Shown here: positions 25,727-34,235 of the stretch, piece after piece | Layout of the letters: the number at the start of each line of letters is the position of its first letter | Numbering within the stretch: position 1 is the stretch's first letter | Assembly: GCF_003143935.1 (NCBI RefSeq) | Contig: NZ_QFRX01000001.1 | Span: forward strand, 1,126,071 to 1,190,070 | Length of the DNA: 64,000 bases | Direction of reading: 5' to 3' | Source of the DNA: Streptomyces sp. Act143 | GTDB taxonomy: Bacteria; Actinomycetota; Actinomycetes; Streptomycetales; Streptomycetaceae | Notes under the pieces: generated by a model | What the model was told of the DNA's origin: nothing | Seen by the model: only the letters and a program-made list of their open reading frames with translations | Databases searched by the model: none | Made by a program: the position numbers and the translations under genes

Positions 25727-27787
25727 TCAGGCGCTGTGGACGCCCACTTCGTACAGCGAGTATCCCCAGTCTGTGCCCCGGTCGAGGCCGTGCACCCGAA
25801 CATAGCGGGCCGGCGTGCCGGTGAACCGGGCCGTGTCCAGGCCGCCGTCGCCGGCGGTGGTGGACCAGGCGGTCTGCCAGTTCGTGCCGTCGGTGGACAG
25901 CTCGATCCGGTACGACTTGCCGTACGCCCGCTCCCAGTCGAGCGTGACGCGCGAGACGAGGTGGGTGGAGCCCAGGTCCACCTGCCACGACTGGTCGTCG
26001 CTCCAGTCACTCGCCCAGCGGGTGTCGTCGTCGCCGTCGGCGGCGCGGCCCGGCTGATAGCTGGTGAACGGGTTCCATTCCGAGGAACTGGCGGTCGCCG
26101 TCCGGCCCTTGGCGAGGTTCACGCCGGCCTGGTGCTGTTCGGAGGCGGACCAGGTACCGAGGTAGGACTCGGCGCCCCGGAAGAGGTCGTTGACGACGTC
26201 CTGCCCGCCGACCTGCCGGATGTCCTCGATCCAGTCCGGGATCATGCCGACGTGGGCGCCGCCGTCGGTGTTGTAGTCCCAGGTGCGCTCGCCGGTCTTC
26301 TGCCGGTCGATGACGGAGCCGCCGTCGACGCTCCGGAACGGGTACTTCACCGGGTTGGAGGTGTTCGCGCCGCGCGGTCCGGGGTGGTCGCCGACGCCGT
26401 TGAAGTCGGTACCGAAGCCGTAGCCGACGCCGTACTTCTCGCGCAGCGCGTCGGTGCGGGCGGCCTCGGCGACGAAGCCCTCGGAGCCGTGCATGTACTG
26501 GGCGACGAAGCCGCCGAGGGAGTAGACCCGTTCGGTCCAGTTGAGGTCCATCCAGCTGTGCGAGGAGAGCACGCCGGGGTAGGAGGCGGCCTCGAACATG
26601 TCGAGGACCCGGCCGGTGGCCTTGACGCTCATGTGGTCGATCTCGAGCATCATCTTGCGCTGCATCATGCCCTTGACGGCGTACTCACCGAGGTCGGTGA
26701 GCCCTCGGACGTTGCACTGCGCGTCCGCGTCGTAGGACGGCACCTCGGTGCCGGCGGGCAGATCCGCCTCCGCGGCGGAGGGGGCGGTGCCGATGGGGTT
26801 GTCGTGCTGGGGGCCGGTGCACTTCTCGGTCTTCCAGAAGGTGCCGGTGGACAGGAACTGCCCGACGTTGATGGCGGTGCCGAGCCCGCCCTCGTCGAAG
26901 CGGACGCCACACAGCGCGTTGTCGAACTTGTGGCACAGGAACATGCTGCGCACGCCGAGGTCGTAGAGCTCGTCGAGCCCCTTGTCGATGTCGGCCTTGC
27001 TGCACTGCGGGATGTCGAGGATCTGCTTGCACCCGAAGGGCTCGGAGGTCTCGACACCGAGGATGACGGCGAGCTTGCCCTCCTTGATCACCTGCCGCGC
27101 CTGGGCGCTGTCGGTGACGATCCGGAACCAGCCCTTGCCGGTGCCGCCGTACATCGCGTCGATGTAGTCCTGCAGTTGGTACGTCAGCTTCGCCTGGAGC
27201 CGGATCGAGGTCATCTCGTCACAACTGCGGTCCTTGAAGGGGTAGACCGAGCAGATCACGCCGTTGGTGACGAGGTCGTTGACCAGCACGCGCTGTCCGC
27301 CGCGCCAGGCACGTTCGATCCACGCGTAGTAGTTGGCCTGGTGGGTCATCGAGTCGTACGCCGGCCAGTCCTTGAACGTCGGCCAGCCGACCGGGTCGTG
27401 TCTCCCGTCCCCGCCGTGGGTGATGTAGTCGAAGATCGCGAGGGTGCCGTCGGGGTAGTGCTCGGGGCAGTCCTTGAGCGCGTCGGCCACGCCCTGCGGG
27501 GAGAAGACCTTGCCGCAGATGAGCCGGCCACCGAAGGCCTCGTTGGAGAAGAGGTGGTTGTGGGCGTCGACGAACCCCCGCACCTCACCTGCCGAGTCGG
27601 TACCGGTGAACGGCTCGCCGGTGACGTTGATCTGCGAGTCGGGGGCGGGGCGGGCCGTCGGGTTCCACCAGTCGACCGCGGCCGCCGAGCTCGGGGCGGG
27701 GCCGAGCGCGACGGCGAACACGAGGAGGAGGAGCGACACGACGGTGACGTGTGTGCGTCTGCCGTACGGGCGTCGAGGTTTGGTCAT
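25727..27787 (-). CDS. Secreted dipeptidase/amidohydrolase-like enzyme with discoidin domain
   Basis: Secreted protein of 686 residues. A signal peptide (~1-36, hydrophobic VVSLLLLVFAVALG, cleavage near SSAAA) precedes a TIM-barrel hydrolase of the membrane-dipeptidase/amidohydrolase type: FVDAHNHLFSNEAFGG with the first metal-binding His pair, GVETSEPFGCKQ, EIDHMSVKATG and SSHSWMDLNW. Residues ~560-686 form an F5/8 type C (discoidin, CBM32-like) domain with NLAKGRTATASSSEWN and DLGSTHLVSRVTLDWERA. ATG 27787 is chosen over 27814 because of GAGGGA upstream and signal-peptide length. The substrate is unknown; binding to cell wall or polysaccharide is likely. Confidence 0.8.
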   Translation of the reverse strand: MTKPRRPYGRRTHVTVVSLLLLVFAVALGPAPSSAAAVDWWNPTARPAPDSQINVTGEPFTGTDSAGEVRGFVDAHNHLFSNEAFGGRLICGKVFSPQGVADALKDCPEHYPDGTLAIFDYITHGGDGRHDPVGWPTFKDWPAYDSMTHQANYYAWIERAWRGGQRVLVNDLVTNGVICSVYPFKDRSCDEMTSIRLQAKLTYQLQDYIDAMYGGTGKGWFRIVTDSAQARQVIKEGKLAVILGVETSEPFGCKQILDIPQCSKADIDKGLDELYDLGVRSMFLCHKFDNALCGVRFDEGGLGTAINVGQFLSTGTFWKTEKCTGPQHDNPIGTAPSAAEADLPAGTEVPSYDADAQCNVRGLTDLGEYAVKGMMQRKMMLEIDHMSVKATGRVLDMFEAASYPGVLSSHSWMDLNWTERVYSLGGFVAQYMHGSEGFVAEAARTDALREKYGVGYGFGTDFNGVGDHPGPRGANTSNPVKYPFRSVDGGSVIDRQKTGERTWDYNTDGGAHVGMIPDWIEDIRQVGGQDVVNDLFRGAESYLGTWSASEQHQAGVNLAKGRTATASSSEWNPFTSYQPGRAADGDDDTRWASDWSDDQSWQVDLGSTHLVSRVTLDWERAYGKSYRIELSTDGTNWQTAWSTTAGDGGLDTARFTGTPARYVRVHGLDRGTDWGYSLYEVGVHSA

Positions 27788-27997
27788 GACCCACGTCCCT
27801 CGGTCGGCGGCCATGCGTCTTTGTCATGACCGGCGCAAGCTGTGGGACGAGGATGGCTACTGGGGGGTAGCGAGTCAAGGGTCCGGGACGGTTGACCTGA
27901 TAGAGGGACGTCCACATCTCGTACACATGCGGGCCCCTCAGTGACTACCCTGGTGAACGGGGCTGTTCAGGCGGGGCGTTGACTACGGGGTGGGTGC

Positions 27998-29034
27998 GTG
28001 ACCAAGCGGCTGGTGTTCCTCAGCCACACCTCGGAGTTGCGGAAGCATCCGGCCGATCTGTCGTATGTCGCGGCGGCGGAGAAGGCCGTCAGCGGGGCCC
28101 TGGACGCGTGCATCGACCCGAGCTCAGCTCCCCGCGCGCTGGCCGGAATGGGCCGAGCTGACCGCGCACCTCCTGGGGCGTCCACACCCCAGCGACACCG
28201 ATCAGTTCCTCGTGCGCGACGCGCTCCTGGGCTCGGCCCGGTATCTGATGCACAGCGGCAGGCTCCAAGAAGCGCGCCGGGTGTGTGTGGAGTTCCACGA
28301 CCTCTGGAACGTCCACTTCGGTGCGGACCACCTCGACACGCTGGCGTGGGCCGCCGCCCGTGCGGAGGCGGAGGCGGAGGCGGCGGTCGGTGAATACGCC
28401 GACGCGCGCCCACTGGCCCTGGACGTCCTCGAACGCCGCCGCCGCCTCCTCGGCGACGACCACCCCGACACCCTTGCCGGCGCCAACGGACTGGCCGGGA
28501 CCTTCGGCGCCCTCGGTGCGCACGAGGAGGCGCGCCGCCTGTACGAGGACATCTTCCAGCGGCGCCGGCGCGTCCTCGGGGACGACCATCCCGACACCCT
28601 CGTCTCCGCGAACTGCCTGGGCACGGCCCTCTCCGCCCTGAGTGAGTACGAGGCCGCACGCCGGCTGCTTCAGGACGTCCTCGGCCACAGCCGCCGCACC
28701 CTGGGCGAGGACCATCCGCGCACCCTCGTCGCGGCGGCGGACCTGGCCACCGTTCTGACCTCCCTCAAGGCGCATGAACCATCCCTGGACTCTCACCGCG
28801 GCCCACCATCTGGCCGCCATCCTGAACCGGCTCCGCAGCAGCGCCGAAGCCGCGCGCCTGCTCGAGGACGCGCTCGTCCGAAGCCGCCGTGTCCTCGGTG
28901 ACGGCCACCCCGTCACCGGGAACATCCTCCGTACCCTCGCCATGAGCTACCAGGCCATGGGGCTGGCCCACCGCGCCCAGAAGCTGCTGGCAACAGCGCC
29001 CAGGAGCCCGTCCCCTCGCGCCCCCCGCCCGTGA
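27998..29034 (+). pseudogene. Remnant of a DUF4062-NB-ARC-TPR protein
   Basis: Broken gene spread over three frames. Part 1 (27998-~28115) encodes TKRLVFLSHTSELRKHPADL and the following helix, the usual start of DUF4062/TIR-like signalling proteins. Part 2 (~28120-28772, another frame) encodes tetratricopeptide units of about 42 residues with the signature LGDDHPDTL repeated. Part 3 (~28774-29034, third frame) continues the repeats (HPWTLTAAHHLAAILNRL). The expected ATP-binding NB-ARC block between parts 1 and 2 is absent, and about half a repeat is lost at the second junction. At least two deletions with frameshifts explain this. It resembles Streptomyces STAND-type proteins; function is surely lost. 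Confidence 0.8.
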
Positions 29035-29158
29035 CCCCCGCCCCGGCTCCCGGGCTTCGGCACACCGGTGCCGCTGGGCGTCCCGCTCCCCGCCCCGCCC
29101 GCAGAGTAGGTTGCGCCCGAACTCCTGAAAGCGCTCACCGAGGGACGTGAAGCCAGCC

Positions 29159-30016
29159 ATGACCACCACGCCGGAAACCCCGCTCGTCGTCACCGGCGCC
29201 ACAGGCCGCCTCGGTGGGCGGGTCGCCCGTCTCCTCGCCGAGCGGGGCGTGTCCCAGCGGCTCCTGGTGCGCAGTCCGGACCGGGCGCCCGCGCTCCCCG
29301 GCGTCACCACGGTCCCGGCGGAGTACGCCGATCACGACGCCGTCGTGCGCGGACTCGCCGGTGTCGCCACCGTGTTCATGGTGTCCGCGGCCGAGAGCGC
29401 CGACCGGCTCGCCGAGCACAAGTCGTTCGTGGACGCCGCCGTCGAGGCCGGGGTACGGCAGCTGGTCTACGTCTCCTTCTTCGGCGCGGCGCCCGACGCC
29501 ACGTTCACGCTGGCCCGCGACCACTTCCACACCGAGGAGCACATCCGCACGACCGGGCTGGCGTACACCTTCCTGCGGGACAACATCTACGCCGACTTCG
29601 TGCCGGCGTTGGTCGGCGAGGACGGTGTCGTCCGGGGCCCGGGCGGGCAGGGGCGGGCCGCGTTCGTCGCCCAGGACGACATCGCGGAGGCCGCCGCGGC
29701 GGTCCTGGCCCGGCCGGACGCGCATGCCGGTGCCGTGTACGACCTGACCGGTCCGGAGTCCCTGTCCCTGGCGGAGGCCGCGGCCGTCCTCTCCGAGGTC
29801 CAGGGCCGTACCGTCACCTACCACCCCGAGACGGTCGAGGAGGCGTACGCCTCCCGCGCGTCCTACGGTGCCCCGCCCTGGCAGCTCGACGCCTGGGTGT
29901 CGACGTACACGGCGATCGCGGCCGGTGAACTCGACGGGGTCAGCGATGCCGTGCCCCGCCTCACCGGACGTCCCGCGACACCTCTGGTGGACGTCGTCCG
30001 GGCGGCACGGGGGTGA
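29159..30016 (+). CDS. NmrA-like NAD(P)-binding protein / putative quinone reductase
   Basis: Atypical short-chain dehydrogenase of 285 residues. The dinucleotide motif GATGRLGGRVARLLAE is at residues ~13-28, followed by LLVRSPDRAP and FMVSAAESADR. The family includes NAD(P)H:quinone oxidoreductase type 2 and NmrA-like redox sensors; the catalytic Tyr of classical enzymes is not required. ATG 29159 is preferred; GTG 29147 is in frame but lies too close to the GAGGGA site. No operon partner; function is general. Confidence 0.82.
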   Translation: MTTTPETPLVVTGATGRLGGRVARLLAERGVSQRLLVRSPDRAPALPGVTTVPAEYADHDAVVRGLAGVATVFMVSAAESADRLAEHKSFVDAAVEAGVRQLVYVSFFGAAPDATFTLARDHFHTEEHIRTTGLAYTFLRDNIYADFVPALVGEDGVVRGPGGQGRAAFVAQDDIAEAAAAVLARPDAHAGAVYDLTGPESLSLAEAAAVLSEVQGRTVTYHPETVEEAYASRASYGAPPWQLDAWVSTYTAIAAGELDGVSDAVPRLTGRPATPLVDVVRAARG

Positions 30017-30146
30017 ACGGGCCCCGTCGGCGGTGATTGGCCGGATCTGCCGCTGTCCGGCGGGGGAAGCGCCCGACCCGTGGCGCGCGGACGACCGGTG
30101 ATCGATGATGAGCGCCCCCGCTCGCATCGAAGAGAGGTTCACCCCG

Positions 30147-30746
30147 ATGAGCGTCAGAATCCAGCCCACCGCCCAGGTCGACGAGACGGCCACCCTCGGC
30201 GACGGGACGACGGTCTGGGACCTGGCCCAGATCCGGGAGGGCGCCCGGCTGGGCGGCGGATGCATCGTGGGCCGCGGGGCGTACGTCGGCCCGGGGGTGC
30301 GGATCGGCGACAACGTCAAGCTGCAGAACTACGCGCTGGTGTACGAACCCGCGGTGCTGGAGGACGGGGTGTTCGTCGGCCCGGCGGCCGTGTTCACCAA
30401 CGACTACTTCCCTCGTTCCGTGGACCCCCGGGGCAAGTTGAAGCGTGGCGGGGACTGGGAGGCCGTGGCCGTCACCGTGGCCGAGGGGGCGTCCATCGGG
30501 GCGCGTTCGGTGTGCGTGGCCCCCGTTCACATCGGCCGCTGGGCGCTGGTCGCGGCCGGGGCCGTGGTGACCAAGGACGTCCCGGACTTCGCGCTCGTGG
30601 CGGGGGTGCCGGCCCGCCGTATCGGCTGGGTGGGCCGGGCCGGGGTGCGCCTGGTGGAGCGGGACGGCGAGCCGGGGACGTGGGAGTGCCCGGAGACCGG
30701 CGGGCGGTACGACGAGAAGGACGGGCAACTCGTCGAGCGCGCATGA
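30147..30746 (+). CDS. Left-handed beta-helix N-acetyltransferase (WbpD/WlbB-like)
   Basis: Sugar N-acyltransferase of 199 residues. Hexapeptide repeats (LGDGTTVWDLAQIREGARLG, VGPGVRIGDNVKLQNYALVY) build the beta-helix, with IGARSVCVAPVHIG later. The C-terminal TWECPETGGRYDEKDGQL resembles the tail seen in WlbB/WbpD-type enzymes. Those acetylate the 3-amino group of UDP-3-amino sugars. ATG 30147 has GAGAGG 9 nt upstream; ATGs at 30105 and 30108 lack this. It lies at the left edge of the polysaccharide cluster. With the WbpA-, WbpB-, WbpE- and WbpI-like genes here it could complete a UDP-ManNAc3NAcA route. Confidence 0.82.
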   Translation: MSVRIQPTAQVDETATLGDGTTVWDLAQIREGARLGGGCIVGRGAYVGPGVRIGDNVKLQNYALVYEPAVLEDGVFVGPAAVFTNDYFPRSVDPRGKLKRGGDWEAVAVTVAEGASIGARSVCVAPVHIGRWALVAAGAVVTKDVPDFALVAGVPARRIGWVGRAGVRLVERDGEPGTWECPETGGRYDEKDGQLVERA

Positions 30747-31027
30747 CTCTTGTTTCCAGCCGTTCCCAACTGTTTCCCTCAAAGCGCAAATCTTCGAACA
30801 TCTACCGGCATAACATGTGTGCGAAGTGTGCAGAGCGTGCACACTGACCGCACAAGCCAGTAGTGCCCAGGGGGGGGTTACGGGGTGGTGGGGACACCTG
30901 TGTCTGCGTCCGGGAGCGTCGACCGCTCCGGCGCCTGACGTCCTCCTTCCGTCGCGCGGCCGGACCGCCGCGCGGCGTTCACGTCCGTTCAGCACAGGAC
31001 CCACAGGGGGGTTGGTGTGTCCCAAAC
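30747..31027 (+). promoter_or_regulatory. Control region of the rightward polysaccharide operon
   Basis: This 281-bp gap has no gene but dense signals. TGTTTCCAGC, CGTTCCCAAC and TGTTTCCCTC (30751-30780) are three direct repeats at exactly 10-bp spacing. GTGTGCA (30826-30832) and TGCACAC (30838-30844) form a perfect inverted repeat, with another GTGTGC at 30817. Eight Gs at 30870 followed by two G4 runs (30882, 30890) could form a G-quadruplex. TCGAACATCT at 30794-30803 recurs upstream of the Wzz gene at 35391. The promoter itself could not be fixed. Confidence 0.55.
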
Positions 31028-32194
31028 ATGACCATTTCACGTCTGACGGCGCTCGGTCGTGAAGATCCGTCGCTGCTCGCCCTGACCCAACGACTGCTGA
31101 CGGTGGCCGAGTTGGGGCTCCCGGCCATGCTGCTGCCCGGCAAGGAGGCGTTCGCCTTCACCATGGCCGGGCGGCGGGACCCCGACGGCTCCTGGGCCCT
31201 GGACCGACGCGGCACCAGCACCCGGTACGCGGCCATCACCGCGCTCGGCGTGCGGTTCCTGCCCGAGGAGCGGCAGCGGGCCGCGCTCGGCGGGCGCACC
31301 GCCCAGGAGTTCACCGGCCTGCTGGTGGAGTCGCTGCCCGGGGTGACCAACCTCGGGGACGCGGCCCTCATCGCCTGGGCCGCCGCCGAGACCGGGCACC
31401 CCAAACTGTCCGACGCCGTCGCCCGGGTCGAGGCGCTGGACGCCTACGACCGGCCGCAGTACACCGTCGAGGCGGCATGGGTGCTGTCCGCGTTCGCGGC
31501 GGCCCGTGACACGGTCGACGTGGAGAGACGTTTCACCGCCGCGCGTGACCGGCTGCTGCGGGCCCGCATCGGCGACGGCCCGCTGTTCCCGCACGCCACC
31601 GGGCCCGGCCTGCTGCCCTGGTACCGGGCCCATGTGAGCTGCTTCGCCGACCAGACGTACCCGCTCCAGGCCCTGGCCCTCGCGCACGCGAGCGGCGACG
31701 GGGACGACGAGGCGCTGGCCGCGTCCGAGGCGTGCGCGGCGCGCATCTGCGCGCTGCAGGGCGAGGGCGGGCAGTGGTGGTGGCACTACGACGCGCGCAC
31801 CGGCGGTGTCGTGGAGGGTTACCCGGTCTACAGCGTCCACCAGCACGCCATGGCGCCGACCGCGCTGTTCGATCTCACGGACGCGGGCGGCAGCGACTTC
31901 GGCGCGGCGATCCGCAAGGGGCTGCGCTGGATGACGGACGTACCGGAATTCGCCGAACGCCCGGAGATCAGCGAGCCGTTGATCCTCGACGAGCTCGGCG
32001 TGACCTGGCGCAAGGTCTACCGGGGTGATCCGAAGAAGGCCGTGCGCGCCGTCCGGGGACTGACCACCCGGGCCGTTCCGGGCCTTCGGCTGAAGTCCCT
32101 GGACCGGGTGTACCGCCCGCTGTCCGTGGACCGCGAATGCCGGCCCTACGAGTTCGGCTGGATGCTCCACGCCTGGCAGGGGGGCCGGATATGA
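31028..32194 (+). CDS. Alpha/alpha-toroid protein of unknown function, head of polysaccharide operon
   Basis: Protein of 388 residues without signal peptide or membrane helix. It resembles prenyltransferase/squalene-cyclase-like helical toroids: AGRRDPDGSWALDRRGTSTR, QTYPLQALALAHASG and GGQWWWHYDARTGGVVEG recall the repeated QW-type turns. No terpene-cyclase DxDD motif was seen. ATG 31028 is the only reasonable start in frame, yet the nearest purine-rich block (AGGGGGG) is 16 nt away, so initiation is unusual. Its stop overlaps the next start (ATGA). A role in modifying the polysaccharide or its lipid carrier is possible but unproven. Confidence 0.6.
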   Translation: MTISRLTALGREDPSLLALTQRLLTVAELGLPAMLLPGKEAFAFTMAGRRDPDGSWALDRRGTSTRYAAITALGVRFLPEERQRAALGGRTAQEFTGLLVESLPGVTNLGDAALIAWAAAETGHPKLSDAVARVEALDAYDRPQYTVEAAWVLSAFAAARDTVDVERRFTAARDRLLRARIGDGPLFPHATGPGLLPWYRAHVSCFADQTYPLQALALAHASGDGDDEALAASEACAARICALQGEGGQWWWHYDARTGGVVEGYPVYSVHQHAMAPTALFDLTDAGGSDFGAAIRKGLRWMTDVPEFAERPEISEPLILDELGVTWRKVYRGDPKKAVRAVRGLTTRAVPGLRLKSLDRVYRPLSVDRECRPYEFGWMLHAWQGGRI

Positions 32195-32973
32195 GCGGGC
32201 TGACGCGCGGCCGTCGGACGCTGTTCGGCATCGAGCTGGACCCGCTGACCATGGACCAGACCGTCGCGCGCTGTCTCGAAGCGGTGCGGGACGGACGGCA
32301 GTTGGAGATCGGGGTGGTCAACGCCGCGAAGCTGGTCACCATGCGGCGCGACGAACGGCTCGCCAGGGCGGTGTCCGGCTGCGACCTGGTCCTCGCCGAC
32401 GGACAGGCCGTGGTCTGGGCCGGGCGGGTACTGAAGGCCCCGCTACCCGAGCGGGTGGCCGGGATCGACCTGTTCCTGCGGCTGCTGGCCGAGGCGGAGA
32501 CGGCGGGCATGTCGGTGTACTTCCTCGGCGCCCGGCAGGAGGTGCTGGAGGAGATGCTGCGGCGGGTGGCCGCGCGCTTCCCGGGGCTGAAGGTGGCGGG
32601 CCACCGCAACGGCTACTTCGACGACGCCGAGCAGGAGGCGATCGCCGAGTCGATCGCGCACAGCGGCGCCCAGATGCTCTTCCTTGGCATGACCTCGCCG
32701 AAAAAGGAGATCTTCACGGCCGCCTACGGCGAACGCACCGGCGCCCGCGTCGTGCACGGCGTCGGCGGCTCCTTCGACATCCTGGCCGGCGTCACCAGGC
32801 GGGCGCCCGCCTCCTGGCAGCGCCACGGCCTCGAATGGCTCTACCGCGCGCTGCAGGAACCGCGCCGCCTGGGCCGGCGCTATCTCACCACCAACGCCGC
32901 CTTCCTCCTCATGACGGCCCGCGAGCGTTTCCGGCTCGCCCCGTCGACCGCTCCCGCGAACAGGAGTCACTGA
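32191..32973 (+). CDS. WecB/TagA/CpsF-family glycosyltransferase (GT26)
   Basis: Glycosyltransferase of 260 residues that adds a second sugar, often N-acetylmannosamine or its acid, to a polyprenyl-linked primer. Family marks are GVVNAAKLVTMRRDE, the catalytic-loop Asp in LVLADGQAVVWAGR, VYFLGARQEVLEEML and LFLGMTSPKKE. The start overlaps the upstream stop and its stop overlaps the next start (TGATG). Presence of GT26 with UDP-ManNAc-type enzymes next door fits a ManNAc(A)-containing chain. Confidence 0.92.
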   Translation: MSGLTRGRRTLFGIELDPLTMDQTVARCLEAVRDGRQLEIGVVNAAKLVTMRRDERLARAVSGCDLVLADGQAVVWAGRVLKAPLPERVAGIDLFLRLLAEAETAGMSVYFLGARQEVLEEMLRRVAARFPGLKVAGHRNGYFDDAEQEAIAESIAHSGAQMLFLGMTSPKKEIFTAAYGERTGARVVHGVGGSFDILAGVTRRAPASWQRHGLEWLYRALQEPRRLGRRYLTTNAAFLLMTARERFRLAPSTAPANRSH

Positions 32974-34232
32974 TGCGTGTCGTCGTGGTGGGACAGGGAT
33001 ACGTCGGGCTGCCGCTGGCCATTCGTGCCGCGGAGGCCGGGCACGAGGTGATCGGGTACGACGTCGACTCACGGCGGATCAAGAGCCTCGCCGCCGGTGA
33101 GTCCTTCGTGGAGGACGTCTCCTCCGAGCGGATCCGCGCCGCACTGGACAACGGCACCTACCGGGCCACCGAGTCGGCCCGCGACTGCGGCGGCTTCGAC
33201 ATCGCCGTGGTGACGGTGCCGACCCCGCTGCACGAGGGCACCCCCGACCTGCGGTACGTGAAGGAGTCGGCCGTCACCCTCGGCCGCTATCTGCGCCCCG
33301 GCGCCACGGTCGTCCTGGAGTCGACCACCTACCCCGGCACCACCCAGGAGCTGTTCGCACCGCTCCTGGAGGAGGGCTCGGGTCTGACCGCGGGCACCGA
33401 CTTCCATCTCGGCTACAGCCCGGAGCGGATCGACCCCGGGAACGCGGTGTGGGGCTTCAAGGAGACGCCGAAGGTCGTCTCAGGGGTGAACGAGACCTCC
33501 CTGAAGGCGGTCGAGGGCTTCTACGCCCAACTCGTCGACACCACCGTGCCGGTGAGCTCTCCGAAGGAGGCCGAGCTCGCCAAGCTGCTGGAGAACACCT
33601 TCCGGCACGTGAACATCGCGCTCGTCAACGAGATCGCGATGTTCGCGCACCACCTGGACATCGACGTGTGGCAGGCCATCGAGGCGGCGTCCAGCAAGCC
33701 GTTCGGTTTCATGAAGTTCACGCCGGGACCGGGGGTCGGCGGCCACTGCCTGCCCATCGACCCGTCGTACCTGTCCTGGCGGGTGCAGCGCGAACTCGGC
33801 CAGAGCTTCCGGTTCGTGGAGCTGGCCAACGACATCAACAACCACATGCCCGAGTACGTGACCCGGCGCATCACCGACCTGTTCAACACCAGAAGCAGAT
33901 CCGTCAACGGCTCGCGCGTGCTGCTGCTGGGGCTGGCGTACAAGAAGAACACCGGTGACGCCCGCGAGTCGCCCGCCCTGCGCATCTCCCAACTGCTGCT
34001 GGACATGGGGGCCCAGGTCAGGGCCGCCGATCCGCATGTCGTGGAGGATCTGCCGGTGGACGCCCGGCTGGTCCGGGTCGAGCCGGACGCGGAGGAGCTC
34101 TCGGCCGCCGACGTGGTGGTGCTGCTCACCGACCACGACAGCTTCGACTACGAACTCGTCGCCGAACAGGCCCCGTTCGTCCTCGACTGCCGTCGGCGGC
34201 TGTCCCCCGGCCCCACGATCGAGGTGCTCTGA
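32973..34232 (+). CDS. Nucleotide-sugar 6-dehydrogenase (WbpA/WecC-like)
   Basis: UDP-sugar dehydrogenase of 419 residues that oxidises C6 to a carboxylate with two NAD+. The dinucleotide motif GQGYVGLPLAIRAAEAGHE is at the N-terminus. The active-site segment GVGGHCLPIDPSYLSW contains the catalytic Cys. The C-terminal domain has LLGLAYKKNTGDARESPAL. The segment pattern fits UDP-GlcNAc or UDP-ManNAc dehydrogenases rather than the UDP-glucose type. It is directly followed by the 2-epimerase, a pairing seen in ManNAcA pathways. Confidence 0.92.
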   Translation: MRVVVVGQGYVGLPLAIRAAEAGHEVIGYDVDSRRIKSLAAGESFVEDVSSERIRAALDNGTYRATESARDCGGFDIAVVTVPTPLHEGTPDLRYVKESAVTLGRYLRPGATVVLESTTYPGTTQELFAPLLEEGSGLTAGTDFHLGYSPERIDPGNAVWGFKETPKVVSGVNETSLKAVEGFYAQLVDTTVPVSSPKEAELAKLLENTFRHVNIALVNEIAMFAHHLDIDVWQAIEAASSKPFGFMKFTPGPGVGGHCLPIDPSYLSWRVQRELGQSFRFVELANDINNHMPEYVTRRITDLFNTRSRSVNGSRVLLLGLAYKKNTGDARESPALRISQLLLDMGAQVRAADPHVVEDLPVDARLVRVEPDAEELSAADVVVLLTDHDSFDYELVAEQAPFVLDCRRRLSPGPTIEVL

Positions 34233-34235
34233 ACC

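Noticed and set aside
28089..28943. Leftward open frame opposite the TPR remnant
   Set aside because: The TPR signature repeats with 42-residue spacing are on the rightward strand; the leftward frame shows no domain.
30105..30146. Earlier ATG starts for the beta-helix acetyltransferase
   Set aside because: They lack a ribosome site, and GAGAGG is placed correctly only for ATG 30147.
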